Source of the DNA: Gordionus sp. m RMFG-2023
Lineage: Eukaryota > Nematomorpha > Gordioida > Chordodea > Parachordodidae
Assembly: GCF_954871325.1 (NCBI RefSeq)
Contig: NC_088777.1
Location: 5,867,366-5,931,365 of the forward strand
Direction of reading: 5' to 3'
DNA length: 64,000 nt
The notes beneath the pieces are model-generated. The model was not told where the DNA came from. It searched no databases and worked only from the letters and a program-made list of their open reading frames with translations. Numbering within the stretch: the stretch's first letter is position 1; every line of letters starts with the position of its first letter. The position numbers and the translations under genes are program-made. Shown in pieces: positions 26,087 through 37,864 of the stretch.

Positions 26087-29000
26087 AAATAAATAGTGTT
26101 TTTATTTAACGATTAAAAATATCTTTAAGCTGAACTATCGCTATCGCCAAAATAAAAAAAATTTAAAAAATTTTTTTTTGACATAAAAATTTATGATAAT
26201 TTTTCTTTTATTGCCATATTATTGTACTATAAAATTAATAATAATTTTTTCATTTGCATGGCATTTTTTTTAATGATTAATTCTTCTTATTTTCATTTCT
26301 ACGGGATAATAGAATTTTTTGTATATTATATATTATTTTATATATTTAAAAGAAAGGTTGGAAGTTATAGACATTCTTATCTGTTTTTATAAAATGATTA
26401 GATAATGTGGCAAATTATCAATTATATTCAAAAAAATTGCTGTTTTCGAGTAGCGTGTGTGGTTTCCGATACTATAAAATTTCATTTCCATACTATGACA
26501 TGGATATGTATGTATCTAGCATATACATAAAGCCAGAGCCTAATTTTGACTAAAATAGGTCCAAAAGCCTTCTTTAGCAATTTTTGTTGACTGTACTACC
26601 CATTTTAAAGTTATGGTATTATTTACATGTTAGTCGACTCGTTCCATAGAGATCTTTTGTGGGAAGAACACAAGGAGGGAGGGGGTGTTTTCTTTAACAT
26701 AATTATCAACAAATTTTGGTATTTAGATAAGAGAATAATCAATTTATATCAGTGCTGGGTCTGGAACCATTTCTATTAAGAATATTTTATTAATTTCACT
26801 TTCCCAAAGGGTTCTTCTCAATAATAAGCAACCTTGTTTAAATTCCAGTTTTTAACAAATATTAATAATTTTTTTTCTTCTTATTGAATCTATAATATCT
26901 AGTTTGAAAGTGCTAAGGATATGTCCCTGTTCGACTTATTAATAAACAGCCTAAAAAGCAAAAGAAATATTTTTATGAAACGATAAAAACAACAAAACAA
27001 AATGAAACGAAAAAAACAAAATAAAACGTAAAAATACTAAAAAAAACACAGTTAATAAAACGAGACTTGATGTTTTTGTTTTATAAACTTGATTTTACCC
27101 AATATACTTATCGTCTCATGAGTTGCCTAGGCTTTAATTAATGGGGAGGAGTGGGGGGTTTGGGTTTGAATTTATGAATCTTGAGTATACTTATGATTTA
27201 CTGAAAATATTATAAAGGATACTTAAATGATAAAAAAAATCTATTCAATAAATTATTTATCTTTTATCTAAGATACAAAGAATGTGTTTCATAGTGATCA
27301 TGAAAACATTTAAATCCCCTGAGACAATATGCCCGAAAGCAAAATCTGAGCAAATTCTCGGAAATAGAGATTTAAGGGGCACGCCTCGTAACTTAATGGA
27401 TTATCGCAAAAATTGGCACGTGATATACCGGATAAGCTACTGATCTTCTTTTTTTACCCTGGTGAATGGCAGCATCAGTTTTATAATTAATATATTCTTT
27501 TGAAATAAATTAAGTCTTCTAATTATGTCTCATGTCAACCTTGAATCAATTAATACTAAATAATAATTGACCGTGATACCCTGGACATGTTGATTTAGCG
27601 ACTTCAACCTGGAAATGAATTTGGGCGATCCTTTTAAACCCCCAGATTTGCTAACCTTTATATAAAATCATGAAATAACAAACTTAGATTCATTTTTTAA
27701 ATGGTATTTCTTAAAAATTTATACAGTGAAATATAAATAATTTGTAAGAAATTATTAATAGCTAGCATAATTAGTTTCCCCGTTTACGCACTGTAATATA
27801 TGAGATAAGAATTGTAGATAAGATTTATTGAAATCCATCCTTCTTCAGAAATTTGTCTATCCTCATAAATATCATTTCACGATACTTTCTCAACAATACA
27901 CCCCCACCCACTTCTCCCCCTAAAAAAAATGTATACAATACATTATTACTATAAAAAAAAGAATTTGAAAGAAAACTAAGTGAAAGTTAACATTTCGATG
28001 CTTTAATTGAAAATATTTTGAAAAAAAAAAATTTTTTATTTTTAAAAGAAAATTATTTTTGATAAAAGTATAACAGAGCCAAAGGGGCTACAATAAAATA
28101 TTGTGGCAAAAAAATCATCCCCAGGAAAATCATGACTGCGCCTATGTAAATAATTATTTAGGTTATGTAGACTTTAGATGGAAATTTTTGTAAATCAGAA
28201 ATTTAAAGGTTAAATATATTTTTAATTAATATCTATACAACAGATTTTTTTTAAAAAAGAATATCTAATAAAATATATCTATATCAGATCATAAAGGCTT
28301 AAAAGAAATTTTTATTTATTATTTTTCAAAATCAAACGCTAAAATAAAAAGCGTGAATTAATGTTGATAATTTAGTGTCGTTAAAAGGCTGGATTTGAGA
28401 TTTTTAAAAAACGGGTGACTCAATATTTTATCCACGAAAATATTGCGCAAGGCCGAAGATTTCGTTCCTATGTGGCCCAAATGTTTAAACATCTATTAGC
28501 GAGATCTAGATGGGTAGACAAATATTTTTTGCTGGTTAAAATATTGAGTTAGCACTTTTATAACACTGAAATTGTACCTTATATTTCTCGGTTTAATATA
28601 CTATATTTAAACTTTATACTATCAAGTTTTCAAATATTATTATTAATATTCTAAGAATATATATATATCTTCATCTACCTAACAATGTATACATATTTAA
28701 ATTTATCATTAATTTATCACTTAAAATATTAAGTTTAAAAAATTTTTCCTTTTTTAAAAAAAAATAGATATGACATATATTTCCCTTGACCCATTCTTCG
28801 CCTCAGAGTGTAAAAACAAATAAAAGGATATATCAAATTAAAGCATAAATAAGTAAAATTAACTGTACCTACGTAAATGCATTCAACAAGCTAAACTTCA
28901 AAAAACCTTTTAAAGAGCAACCTTTATTTATTTATGCATAATTTATGTTCCTCGGGAAGTTATATAAAGGTCTGAGTAGAAAGAAAAATATTATTATTTT

Positions 29001-29088
29001 AAAATAAATCTCATAAATTTCAAAAAAAAATTTATCTTTATATAAAAAATTATTGAGTATATTTAGAATAATCTATTTATAAAAGAAG
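26087..29088. other. Non-coding part of arm A upstream of B1
   Basis: AT-rich with no protein-like frame. It holds an A-rich purine tract (about 26,940-27,060), a remnant of a hAT terminus reading cagatttgcta at 27,646-27,656, and a MITE at 28,376-28,567. The roughly 720 bases at 27,660-28,375 have no counterpart in the right arm and no recognised identity. Confidence 0.5.
28376..28567. repeat. MITE, TAGTGTTGTTAAA family, in arm A
   Basis: Starts tagtgtcgttaaaaggctgg, then gggtgactcaatatttta, and ends gagttagcacttttataaca. The interior agatctagatggg and gcgcaaggccgaaga match other copies. Its inverted counterpart in the right arm is at about 37,315-37,510. Confidence 0.7.
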
Positions 29089-31313
29089 ATGTATAGCAAA
29101 ATATTATTCGTTCACATTTGCTTCTTGGCTGTTTTTTACTCCTCATTCGGATCTGAACCTTGGGATGATGATGATAATTCTTCCGCTGATACTAAGCGTA
29201 AATATTAAAATTAAATGCATGTCATGTCATGTTATTTATTCTAATAGCACGATATTCAAAACGACATAGTCTGTTTTTTTCGAAAATAAATAATATTTAT
29301 ATTAGATGTCTGCAAATGGCAATTTATTTTAGGTTCGACCTGACCCGGTTGGAATATAATTATTGTCCGCCAGGGCCTTTCCCAAATTTGTAATCAGCCA
29401 GATTCCAAATCTTTTTTTAAGGTTGTCCTGTCCGATCAGTCCCCAATATACTATGGAAAAATAAATCATTAATGATGAGGATTAGGTTTCATGATTTTCT
29501 TATTATAGTACTAGCACTGTTGGTAAAAACAGGTCATTTAATCATTTGAAATTATAACCAAAATATAATATAATATTTTTAAAAAAGCTTCAAGAACAAT
29601 ATTTTTTTCCTTTCTATTCTTCTTTAAGCGCGCGTTGCGTGTATCATTTCCGCCCAGCCCGACCCGTTAATTTTGTTTTGATCGTCCCATCCCAAACAAA
29701 ATATTTTTTTTTAAGATGTTACACCCGGCCCATGGGGAGATCTCTAATTTATAATATAGTTTAAACTCCTTTTGAAACGTTTCATTACAGATTATATATA
29801 TATAAATACAAAATCAAAGCTCCTACCGATATCGACCGTTACAAAAAATTGGTCGAGGTCAAACAATGGCCTATAGATGTAGTCGCTGTCATCGAATCAA
29901 CTTCTGAGAAGATTCGAGATTATGAATGCTCACTTTCTATCTCTTACGTGAATATTCCTATTTAACATCATTTATATATAATATATATATAACCATTTTA
30001 ATTTTCATAATATTCCAAATTTATACTTTGAATTTAGGCTAATCTACAATATTTTTAATTAAGATTTCTTATCACTTTTAGAAACCACTTTGATAAACAT
30101 TTTTTTTTACTTATGGCATCTATTAATTATTTTCAAAAAAAATAAAATATTAATATTTATTAAATCAATCATAGGGTTCTTACTATCAACTCCAAAAAAA
30201 TAACCCAATAGGACCTAAAGGAGCAGGCTTTGGAGTCGTGACTTATGACACTTGGGCTAAAGTTCACTTGAAATTGAATTCAGCAACTTCTTTTCTCGAA
30301 GTGTCTAGATATCCCGAACCCATTATTTCACATAGTATAATTTTGAAAAAAAATTTAAGAAAGAAAAAAAGAAAATCTAAATTATAAATATTAAAATTTT
30401 TATTTCATTCAGAAAAGTGCCTTGATTTAGAAAAAGCATTGAAACTTGCCAAAAAGGAGCTTACAAAGAATGGGAGAGATAAATCCATAAAACAAATATG
30501 GGTTTATATATCAGAAAAATCAGCTGGAAATCCGGAGGAAATAGCGCAAACTATCAAAAAATGGGGTATATCCTCTATTTACTTTTCTATCTGTGAATAC
30601 ATTATATAAAATTAGGGTTTCTAAATTTACATATGCATAGGTAAAGTTCAAATGTCAAGGTAAACTGCAAATGCTTAGATAAATTCTCTAATTAATTGGA
30701 GTGAGATTTCATTTTCTGATGATATAAATAACTTATAAAAATTAAATTATTAGAAATGTAGATTAATAGTTGTATTTCCTTTTATCCCAATAATAAATAG
30801 TTTAAATCCTTTAATATAATTATAATTAAGTTTTAAATTTCATTAATATTAAATCCACAAGTTTCGCATATTTATTTTAATTGAAAATGTAACTCTAATT
30901 ATTTACGAGATAAAAGTAAATACAACTATTTAATGTATATTTCCTTTATTATTGAATATATTTAATAATTTAAATCTTTTTATTTATATCATAAGAAAAT
31001 GAATCTCACTTCAATTAATAGAGTATATATCAAAAATTTTTACCTAAGCATTTCCAGTTTAGTCAAACCCTATGAATATAGATCGGAGATTATCAGCTAT
31101 ATATATTTATAAAACAATTTTGTTTTTTGTGAATAAATAAAAATTTTGAAAGGGATCGAAATATTTGTCTTTGCTATCGGCTCGAATATCAACTCTAAGC
31201 AAATAGACGCGATAGCCACGGATCATGATCACATATTTTGGTATCCTGACTATTGTACCTCCTCACAATCTCTCATTGAACTAGTCAACAATAAATTTTT
31301 ATCGCCATTTTAA
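29089..31313 (+). CDS. Gene B1: secreted von Willebrand factor A-like protein, five exons
   Basis: Proposed exons: 29,089-29,195; 29,791-29,947; 30,175-30,334; 30,413-30,565; 31,153-31,313; 245 aa. Exon 1 gives a signal peptide (MYSKILFVHICFLAVFYSSF) and an acidic DDDDNSSAD stretch. The vWA core follows: strand 1 IDVVAVIES, GAGFGVVTYDTWAKVHLKL, KQIWVYISEKS, GIEIFVFAIGSN, then DHIFWYPDYCTSS near the C-terminus. The MIDAS DxSxS is replaced by E-S-T-S-E. Introns 2, 3 and 4 are GT-AG with phases 0, 1, 1, at the same fold positions as in gene A. Intron 1 joins in frame only if a GC donor (actaa/GCGTAA) is used; the adjacent GT donor two bases downstream would shift the frame. Exon 2 opens with a TA-rich run coding Y-I-Y-K. 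Function unknown. Confidence 0.82.
29300..29755. repeat. GC-rich repeat in intron 1 of B1
   Basis: Opens tctgcaaatggcaatttatt followed by ggttcgacctgacccgg, and closes cacccggcccatgggg and agatctctaat. Blocks of CCCG/GGGC words alternate with A/T runs as in the CAGAGACCTGCA MITE group, and gatctct is a degraded version of its terminus. The inverted counterpart lies at about 36,105-36,570 in B2 intron 1, so it predates the duplication. Confidence 0.5.
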
Positions 31314-32360
31314 TTTAAAAAAAAAAGGGTGTAATTGATGCTTCAATATTATATTATATAGTATATATATAAATATATTTATTTAATATCTTTTTTAATA
31401 TAATTTATTTTATGCTATATATTCTGTCAGTTGTTATGTTTTAGAAAAAATATATTTCTAATAAAATGGAAACATTAAAAATGTGGTTTAAAATATTATC
31501 CATAGATTTACTTATTCATTATAATTTTATGTTATTTATTTTAAAGTTTATAAATTCTCAGGTGTACTGATATATCAAATTTAAGAGTTGTAAACGAATA
31601 CGCATTTATCTTATAAAAAATCGAATATATTAAATGATATAATATGCAATAAATAGGAATACATTGTTCATCTTGTTTTTATATCAATTTTAGAAAGTAA
31701 AATATATGAACGAAAACGTGCAATTAATAAAGTTAAATTAAAAATTCATTTTTTTTTCTAGCTATTCTACTTAAATTTAAAATATGAGCAATTTATGTTC
31801 TTCGAGATATATATTGTCAGATTTGAACGGAAATTTTTGGAACATATAGGTATCATTGTTCGATGATTGAATAAATTATTAATATTAATTAATTTTTAAA
31901 TTTTATGCTTAGAAAGATCATGTTTATAATATTGATTGAATAAAAAAAAATTGTATTTTATCAATGTCGAGACAATATTTCTTTATGCTCTTCTAACCCT
32001 GAACCAGAACTATCTGAACTCCTTTTTTGTTGTTAATGGGGGTTCACACCATCCCTGATATATAGTGGTGGAAGGCGTTTTAAGAGAGAATACATTAAGT
32101 AACTAATAATCCTCGTTATAACAAAATTCACAATTTTTTTTAAATAATATACAGTTGTGTGGCTGGAAAGAGCGTGTAGGTAGGGTATTGGTATGACAAA
32201 AATTCTAAAAGAAAATATTTTCTCGAGATCCAATCAAAAAGATTTTTTTTCTAAATCAGGGTTCCGGTCCCTGAGGAAAGTCAAACTTTTTTTATTGACT
32301 GTAAATGAGAAAAGGGATCATATTTTTAGCATATATATTTTTTTTCGTCTTCAAAGTTTT

Positions 32361-32640
32361 CTTGAACTTCTAACCTCCGAATCCTAACACCACGTTTCCC
32401 TGTGAGGCGGCTTATTTTGTCCTCCCGCATACGAACTTAGTTATCTTCAAACCAGGCCTTCTTCATAATTTTCCCATGTCATAATTTCATCTTTGTCAAC
32501 CCTTCAGCCAGAACTTCTAACCTCCGAATTCTACCACCATGTCTCCCGGTATCTAGGCGGTTTATTTTGTCCACTCGCATACGAGCTCAGTTGTCTTCAA
32601 ACCAGGCCTTCTTTATAACTTTCCCAAAAATTTGATTTTT
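32361..32640 (-). repeat. Tandem duplication of a GC-richer, coding-like unit
   Basis: Two units of about 140 bases, each running from cttctaacctccgaat to caaaccaggccttcttta. Read on the minus strand they give KKAWFEDN, a TGA, then ARMRVDKINRLDTGR and RIRRLEVLAEG. The peptide wording is constrained and the GC content exceeds the flanks, suggesting a decayed coding sequence, but I recognise no family. The counterpart in the inverted arm is at 50,045-50,345. Confidence 0.55.
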
Positions 32641-33289
32641 ATAATTTAATTTATATTTTACCAACGTTTAAATAATTTATATTTATATTTATAATTATAA
32701 TTATAATTTTTTAATATAAAGAATATATATTTTGCTATAAATTATTATAGCATAAAAAATTAGCGAAATATATCTAATTATAAAATTATTATTATTTATT
32801 GTTATATAGACCTTTGTTTTAGGAGGTGCAGAAAGAAAAATATTTGGTTGCGATGTTATTTTAAATGTAGACTAAGTAATGTTTTAGCGCACAATTAGCG
32901 ATTGAATGAAAATAGATAGAGAAGAATCCCACATAGATGGGAGTTTAGGTTCAGTTAAAATGACGGTCCAGGTCTGGTTTGTAAAAAATTAAAACATCGG
33001 TTTGATATAAACCTTTAAAACCAGGGTTCAAACTCCTTTTGTATACAAACCTAATACCTGTAATTATGTATAAAGAAACACTATAGATTTTATATCTAAT
33101 CCTATACAATAAGCAACTAACGTATATAATATTTATTTAGTATATGTATGTATAGTATATATATTTAGACCTATGCTCCGATATCTCAATCGGGTTGGGG
33201 TTTTTTTAATAAAAAATTTATGGACCCCACCGAAATAGCTGCCGCTTAATTGGCGTCGGCGGTGTTACATATATGTAAGAAAATGAATT

Positions 33290-34312
33290 TAATTTATATT
33301 ACCGTTTTTTTAGTTGCCCAACCCCTTAGCAATTTGTGAGGGCGAGGCATTCCAATTATTAAAAAGCTTCGGGAAAAAAAAATTTGACACTGGAAACTCA
33401 AATGAGAGGTTAAATCTTCTATAGAGGATTTTTTTCGAGATCTGCCGATCAAATATTTTAAGTATTCACTCCTCCCTTCGATGTAACAACATTACTTTTC
33501 AGGTATGTTTTTTTTTATATTCTGCTTAAAGAAGGAAATGTTCTTTTATCGAAGAAAAAATATAAGATAATTTTTATACTTTAGGAAAATAGTCCTATAT
33601 GTGTATGAAATTATGCTAAGCAGCTGTAGCATTTTTTTGAACATTATTAACCATATTTAACCTTTTATTCCTTCATTTGCATTCAGCGTGTAATGCATCA
33701 TGGAATACTTTAACATCCTCACAATAAAAATCTTTTAAATATTTAATTTTTCTCTAACAACATTTGAAATAGATTTGGTATGTGCTGCCTGATTAATTAA
33801 GAACCTTTCATTCATTTTAGTTATAAAGGTATCCAAGAGGCGGATAAAGAGATAAATTCTATGGTATTCTTATTAATATTGAAACGATAGACTCGCCTAG
33901 ATGCAAGCCGAGGTAGATAAATATTAAATTCATAGAGATCTTCTTTTGCCTCAACAATGACATAATTTATTAAGACGTCATCATTTCCTTAATTTTTTTA
34001 AGTTTCAATATAAGCCTTTCAGCTCTATTCATTATCGATGTCATTTTTTTTGAAAAATTTTGCTTTAGTTTTTCAATGAAAAAGTTTCGAATGATTTGAG
34101 AAATTTTAAAATGATAGATAAATATAGCGCCAAGATCAATAGAATAAATTAGTACCGTATTTATATCTGCTATAAATGTGTTATATATGCACTAAGATGT
34201 TGTAATCAGTAATTTATTTTTAAAAAATGTTATAGCCGGTATCTAAATTTTTTGTCTATAAGGGGGAGTGGGGTTGTCCTCCTGCTTCCCATACCCGCTG
34301 GGTACGCGCCTG
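33290..34312 (-). mobile_element. hAT-like relic, CAGGCGCGTA-terminus group
   Basis: The right end reads ccgctgggtacgcgcctg (the inverse of CAGGCGCGTACCCAGCGG), preceded by a short G-run. The interior from about 33,590 to 34,140 resembles the interiors of the elements at 45,702-47,489 and 60,524-62,275, for example gcatcatggaatactttaac, tggtatgtgctgcctgatta and aatgaaagg-type blocks. Minus-strand peptides are fragmentary. The left limit is uncertain. This copy contains the empty target site GTGCTGCC (33,782-33,789) of the hAT insertion present in the other B arm. Confidence 0.5.
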
Positions 34313-34602
34313 CGCATATAGGCTGAGATTAAAAATAATTTAAATGATATACTAACTTTACGTTGTTTAAAAAAATTTATATTCGATTTTTTATTCATTT
34401 ACAACTCTTAAAAGTCATCTTACACCTGAGAATTTATAAACTTTAAAATAAATAACATAAAATTATGATGAATAAGTAAATCTATGGATAATATTTTAAA
34501 CCACATTTTTAATGTTTCCATTTTATTAGAAATATTATTTATTTTTTTCTAAAACATAACAACTAGAATATACAGCATAAAATAAACCCTTTTTTTAAAA
34601 AA

Positions 34603-36794
34603 TTAAAATGGAGATAAAAATTTTTTGTTGACGAATTCAATGAGAGATTGTGAGGAGGTACAATAATCAGGATACCAAAATATGTGATCATGATCCGTGG
34701 CTATCGCGTCTATTTGCTTAGAGTCGATATTCGAGCCGATAGCAAGGACAAATATTTCGATCCCTTTCAAAATTTTTATTTATTCACAAAAAACAAAATT
34801 GTTTTATAAATATATATAACTGATAATCTCCGATCTATATTCATAGGGTTTGACTAAACTGGAAATGCTTAGGTAAAATATTTTGATATATACTCTATAA
34901 ATTGAAGTGAGATTCATTTTCTTATGATATAAATAAAAAGATTTAAATTATCAAATATATTCAATAATAAAGGAAATATACATTAAATAGTTGTATTTAC
35001 TTTTATCTCGTAAATAATTAAAGTTACATTTTCAATTAAAATAAATATGCGAAACTTGTGGATTTAATATTATTAAAGATTAAAACTATTTATTATTGGG
35101 ATAAAAGGAAATACAACTATTAATTTACATTCCTAATAATTTAATTTTTATAAGTTATTTATATCATCAGAAAATAAAATCTCACTCCAATTAATTAGAG
35201 ATCTAAGCATTTGCAGTTTACCTAGGCATATGTAAATTTAGTCATATAATGTATTCACAAATAGAAAAAAAGGAAATATAGGATATACCCCATTTTTTGA
35301 TAGTTTGCGCTATTTTCTCCGGATTTCCACCTGATTTTTCTGATATATTAACCCATATTTGTTTTATAGATTTATCTCTCCCATTCTTTGTAAGCTCCTT
35401 TTTGGCAAGTTTCAATGCTTTTTCTAAATCGAGGCACTTTTCTGAATGAAATAAAAATTTTAATATTTATAATTTAGATTTTTTTTTTCTCTCTTAAATT
35501 TTTTTCAAAATTATACTTTTTGAAATAATGGGTTCGGGATATCTAGAAACTTCGAGATAAGAAGTTGCTGAATTCAATTTCAAGTGAACTTTAGCCCAAG
35601 TGTCATAAGTCACGACTCCAAAGCCTGCTCCTTTAGGTCCTATTGGGTTATTACGTTGGAGTTGATAGTAAGTACCCTATGATTGATTTAAATATTAATA
35701 TTTTATTTTATTTTTTTTGGAAATAATTAATAGTAGCCATAAGTAAAAAAAAATGTTTATCAAAGTGGTTTCTAAAAGTGATAAGAAATCTTAATTAAAA
35801 ATATTGTAGATTAGCTTAAATTCAAAGTATAAATTTTAATATTATGAAAATTAATATGGTTATATATATATATAAATGATGGTAAATAGGAATATTCACG
35901 TAAGAGATAGAAAGTATGCATTCATAATCTTGAATGCTCGGAGAAGTTGATTCGATGATAGCGACTACATCTATAGGCCCTTGTTTGACCTCGACCAATT
36001 TTTTGTAACGGTCGATATCGGTAGGAGCTTTGATTTTGTATTTATATATATATATATATAATCTGTAATGAAACGCATCAAAAGGAGTTTAAATATATTA
36101 TAAATTAGAGATCTCCCAATGGGCCGGGTGTAACATCTTAAAAAAAATATTTTGTTTGGGATGGGACGAACAAAACAAAATTAACGGGTCGGGCCGGGCG
36201 GAATAAAAATGATACACGCAACGCGCGCTTAAAGAAGAATAGAAAGAAAAAAAATATTGTTCTTGAAGCTTGTTTAAAAATATTAAATTATATTTTGGTT
36301 ATAATTTCAAATGATTAAATGACCTGTTTTTACTGATTTCTCTATTTTTTCCTACATTTTAAGGCTAGTACTATAATAAGAAAATCATGTAACCTAATCC
36401 TCATCATTATTGATTTATTTTTCCATAGTATATTGGGGACTGATCGGACCGGTCAACCTTAAAAAAAGATTTAGAATCTGCCTGATTACAAATTTGGGAA
36501 AGGCCCTGGCGGATAAAAATTATATTCCAACCGGGTCAGGTCGAACCTAAAATAATTTCCCATTTGCAGATATCTAATATAAATATACTATTATTCTTTT
36601 TCGAAAAAAAAGACTATGTCGTTTTGAATATCGTGCTATTAGATTAATTAACATGACATGACATGCATTTAATTTTAATATTTATGCTTAGTATCAGCCG
36701 AAGAATTATCTTCATTATCCCAAGGTTCAGATCCGAATGAAGAGTAAAAAACAGCCAAGAAGCAAATATGAACGAATAATATTTTGCTATACAT
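34603..36794 (-). CDS. Gene B2: inverted paralogue of B1, vWA-like, five exons
   Basis: Proposed exons in transcription order: 36,794-36,688; 36,062-35,900; 35,676-35,517; 35,441-35,289; 34,763-34,603; 247 aa. All frames are open and phases equal those of B1. Substitutions include V to I in IDVVAIIESTS, N to D in GSNIDSKQI, and a lysine in place of histidine at the end of exon 3. Exon 2 is 6 bases longer through three extra TA units in the run after the acceptor, adding Y-I in frame. The GT next to the exon-1 end in B1 has become AT here (gcataaat), while the in-frame GC is kept, which favours a GC-AG first intron in both genes. The MIDAS pattern is lost (E-S-T-S-P). Open frames argue that both copies are, or recently were, under coding constraint, unless they are one locus assembled twice. 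Confidence 0.8.
36105..36570. repeat. GC-rich repeat in intron 1 of B2
   Basis: Inverted counterpart of 29,300-29,755, with blocks gggccgggtgtaacatc, gggtcgggccgggcgg and aaccgggtcaggtcgaacc. A short extra stretch near 36,340 is not in the left copy. Confidence 0.5.
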
Positions 36795-37299
36795 CTTCTT
36801 TTATAAATAGATTATTTCTAAAGATATTCAATAATTTTTTATATAATAAATAATTTTTTTTTGAAATTTATGAGACCCTTTATTTTAAAATAATAATATT
36901 TTTCTTTCTACTCAGGCCTTTATATAACTTCGGAACATATATTATGCATTTAAATAGGTAGCTCTTTAAAAGGTTTTTTGAAGTTGAGCTTGTTGAATGC
37001 ATTTACATAGGTACAGTTAATTTTACTTATTTTTGCTTTAATTTGATATATCCTTTTATTTGTTTTAACACTCTGAGGCGAAGTATGGGTCAAGGGAAAA
37101 ATATGATATATTTTATTTTTAAAAAAGGATATATTTTTTTAACTTAATATTTTAAGTGATAAATTAATGATAATTTAAAAATGTATACATTGTAGATAGA
37201 TAAAGATATATATATATATATATATATATATTCTTAAAATATTAATAATAATATTTGAAAACTTGATAGTATAAATTTTAAATATAGTATATTAAACCG

Positions 37300-37510
37300 A
37301 TAAATATAAGGTACAATTTCAGTATTGTAAAAGTGCTAACTCAATATTTTAACCAGCAAAAAATATTTGTCTACGCATCTAGATCTCGCTAATAGTTGTT
37401 TAAACCTTTGGGCCAAATAGAAACGAAATCTTCGGGCTTGCGCAATATTTTCGTGGATAAAATTTTGAGTTACCCGTTTTTAAAAAATCGGCTCAAATCC
37501 AGCCGTTTAA
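37300..37510. repeat. MITE, TAGTGTTGTTAAA family, in arm A'
   Basis: Inverted copy of 28,376-28,567: begins ttgtaaaagtgctaactc and ends ggctcaaatccagccgttta. The last few bases expected at this end (aacacta) are missing where the hAT element at 37,512 begins, so the hAT boundary cuts the MITE terminus. Confidence 0.65.
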
Positions 37511-37864
37511 CTAGTGTTTGCAACGGTCCGGTCTTATCAGACTTTTCGGTCCTATGGGACGGTCCCGTCCAACAACACGGTCCCACGGTCCGGTCCGACC
37601 GAAGACCGATTAAAGAATATAAAAGTTTACTATAAATTGCTTTATAGTTAATGTGTATGTACATAGAACATATAAAATATGATTATTTAATGCCTAACAC
37701 TTTATAATATCTAATTCATCGTTTACTTTTTATATTCTTCCGTTTCATTAAATTCAATATTCATAGTTTACTTTTTATATTCTTCCGTTTCATTCAATTA
37801 AATTCAATCGCCTTCAAGTATTTTAATTTTGTAGGGTAGGTAGTATTATATTTTATTTTTAGAA

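Larger units (their letters stand above)
25930..31612 (+). repeat. Left arm A of the large inverted duplication
   Basis: Nearly collinear, inverted, with 34,375-43,325. Anchors: 26,070 with 43,190; 26,640 with 42,615; 27,120 with 42,075; 27,600 with 41,625; 28,400 with 37,490; then the whole of gene B1 with B2; and 31,500-31,612 with 34,383-34,495. Differences are mostly single substitutions and small indels. The main structural difference is that 27,660-28,375 here is replaced in the right arm by a hAT element. Confidence 0.92.
31640..34370 (+). repeat. Arm B of the inverted duplication
   Basis: Inverted match to 45,284-50,965: 31,755-31,860 with 50,850-50,960; 31,950 with 50,730; the tandem block 32,361-32,640 with 50,045-50,345; 33,225 with 48,045; 33,780 with 47,495; 33,900 with 45,575; and 34,240-34,365 with 45,284-45,410. 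The right copy is longer because a 1.79-kb hAT is inserted in it. Confidence 0.9.

Noticed and set aside
37396-37664. Overlapping frames on both strands at the left end of the hAT
   Set aside because: They span the MITE/hAT boundary and the ggtccggtcc subterminal repeats, which are non-coding.
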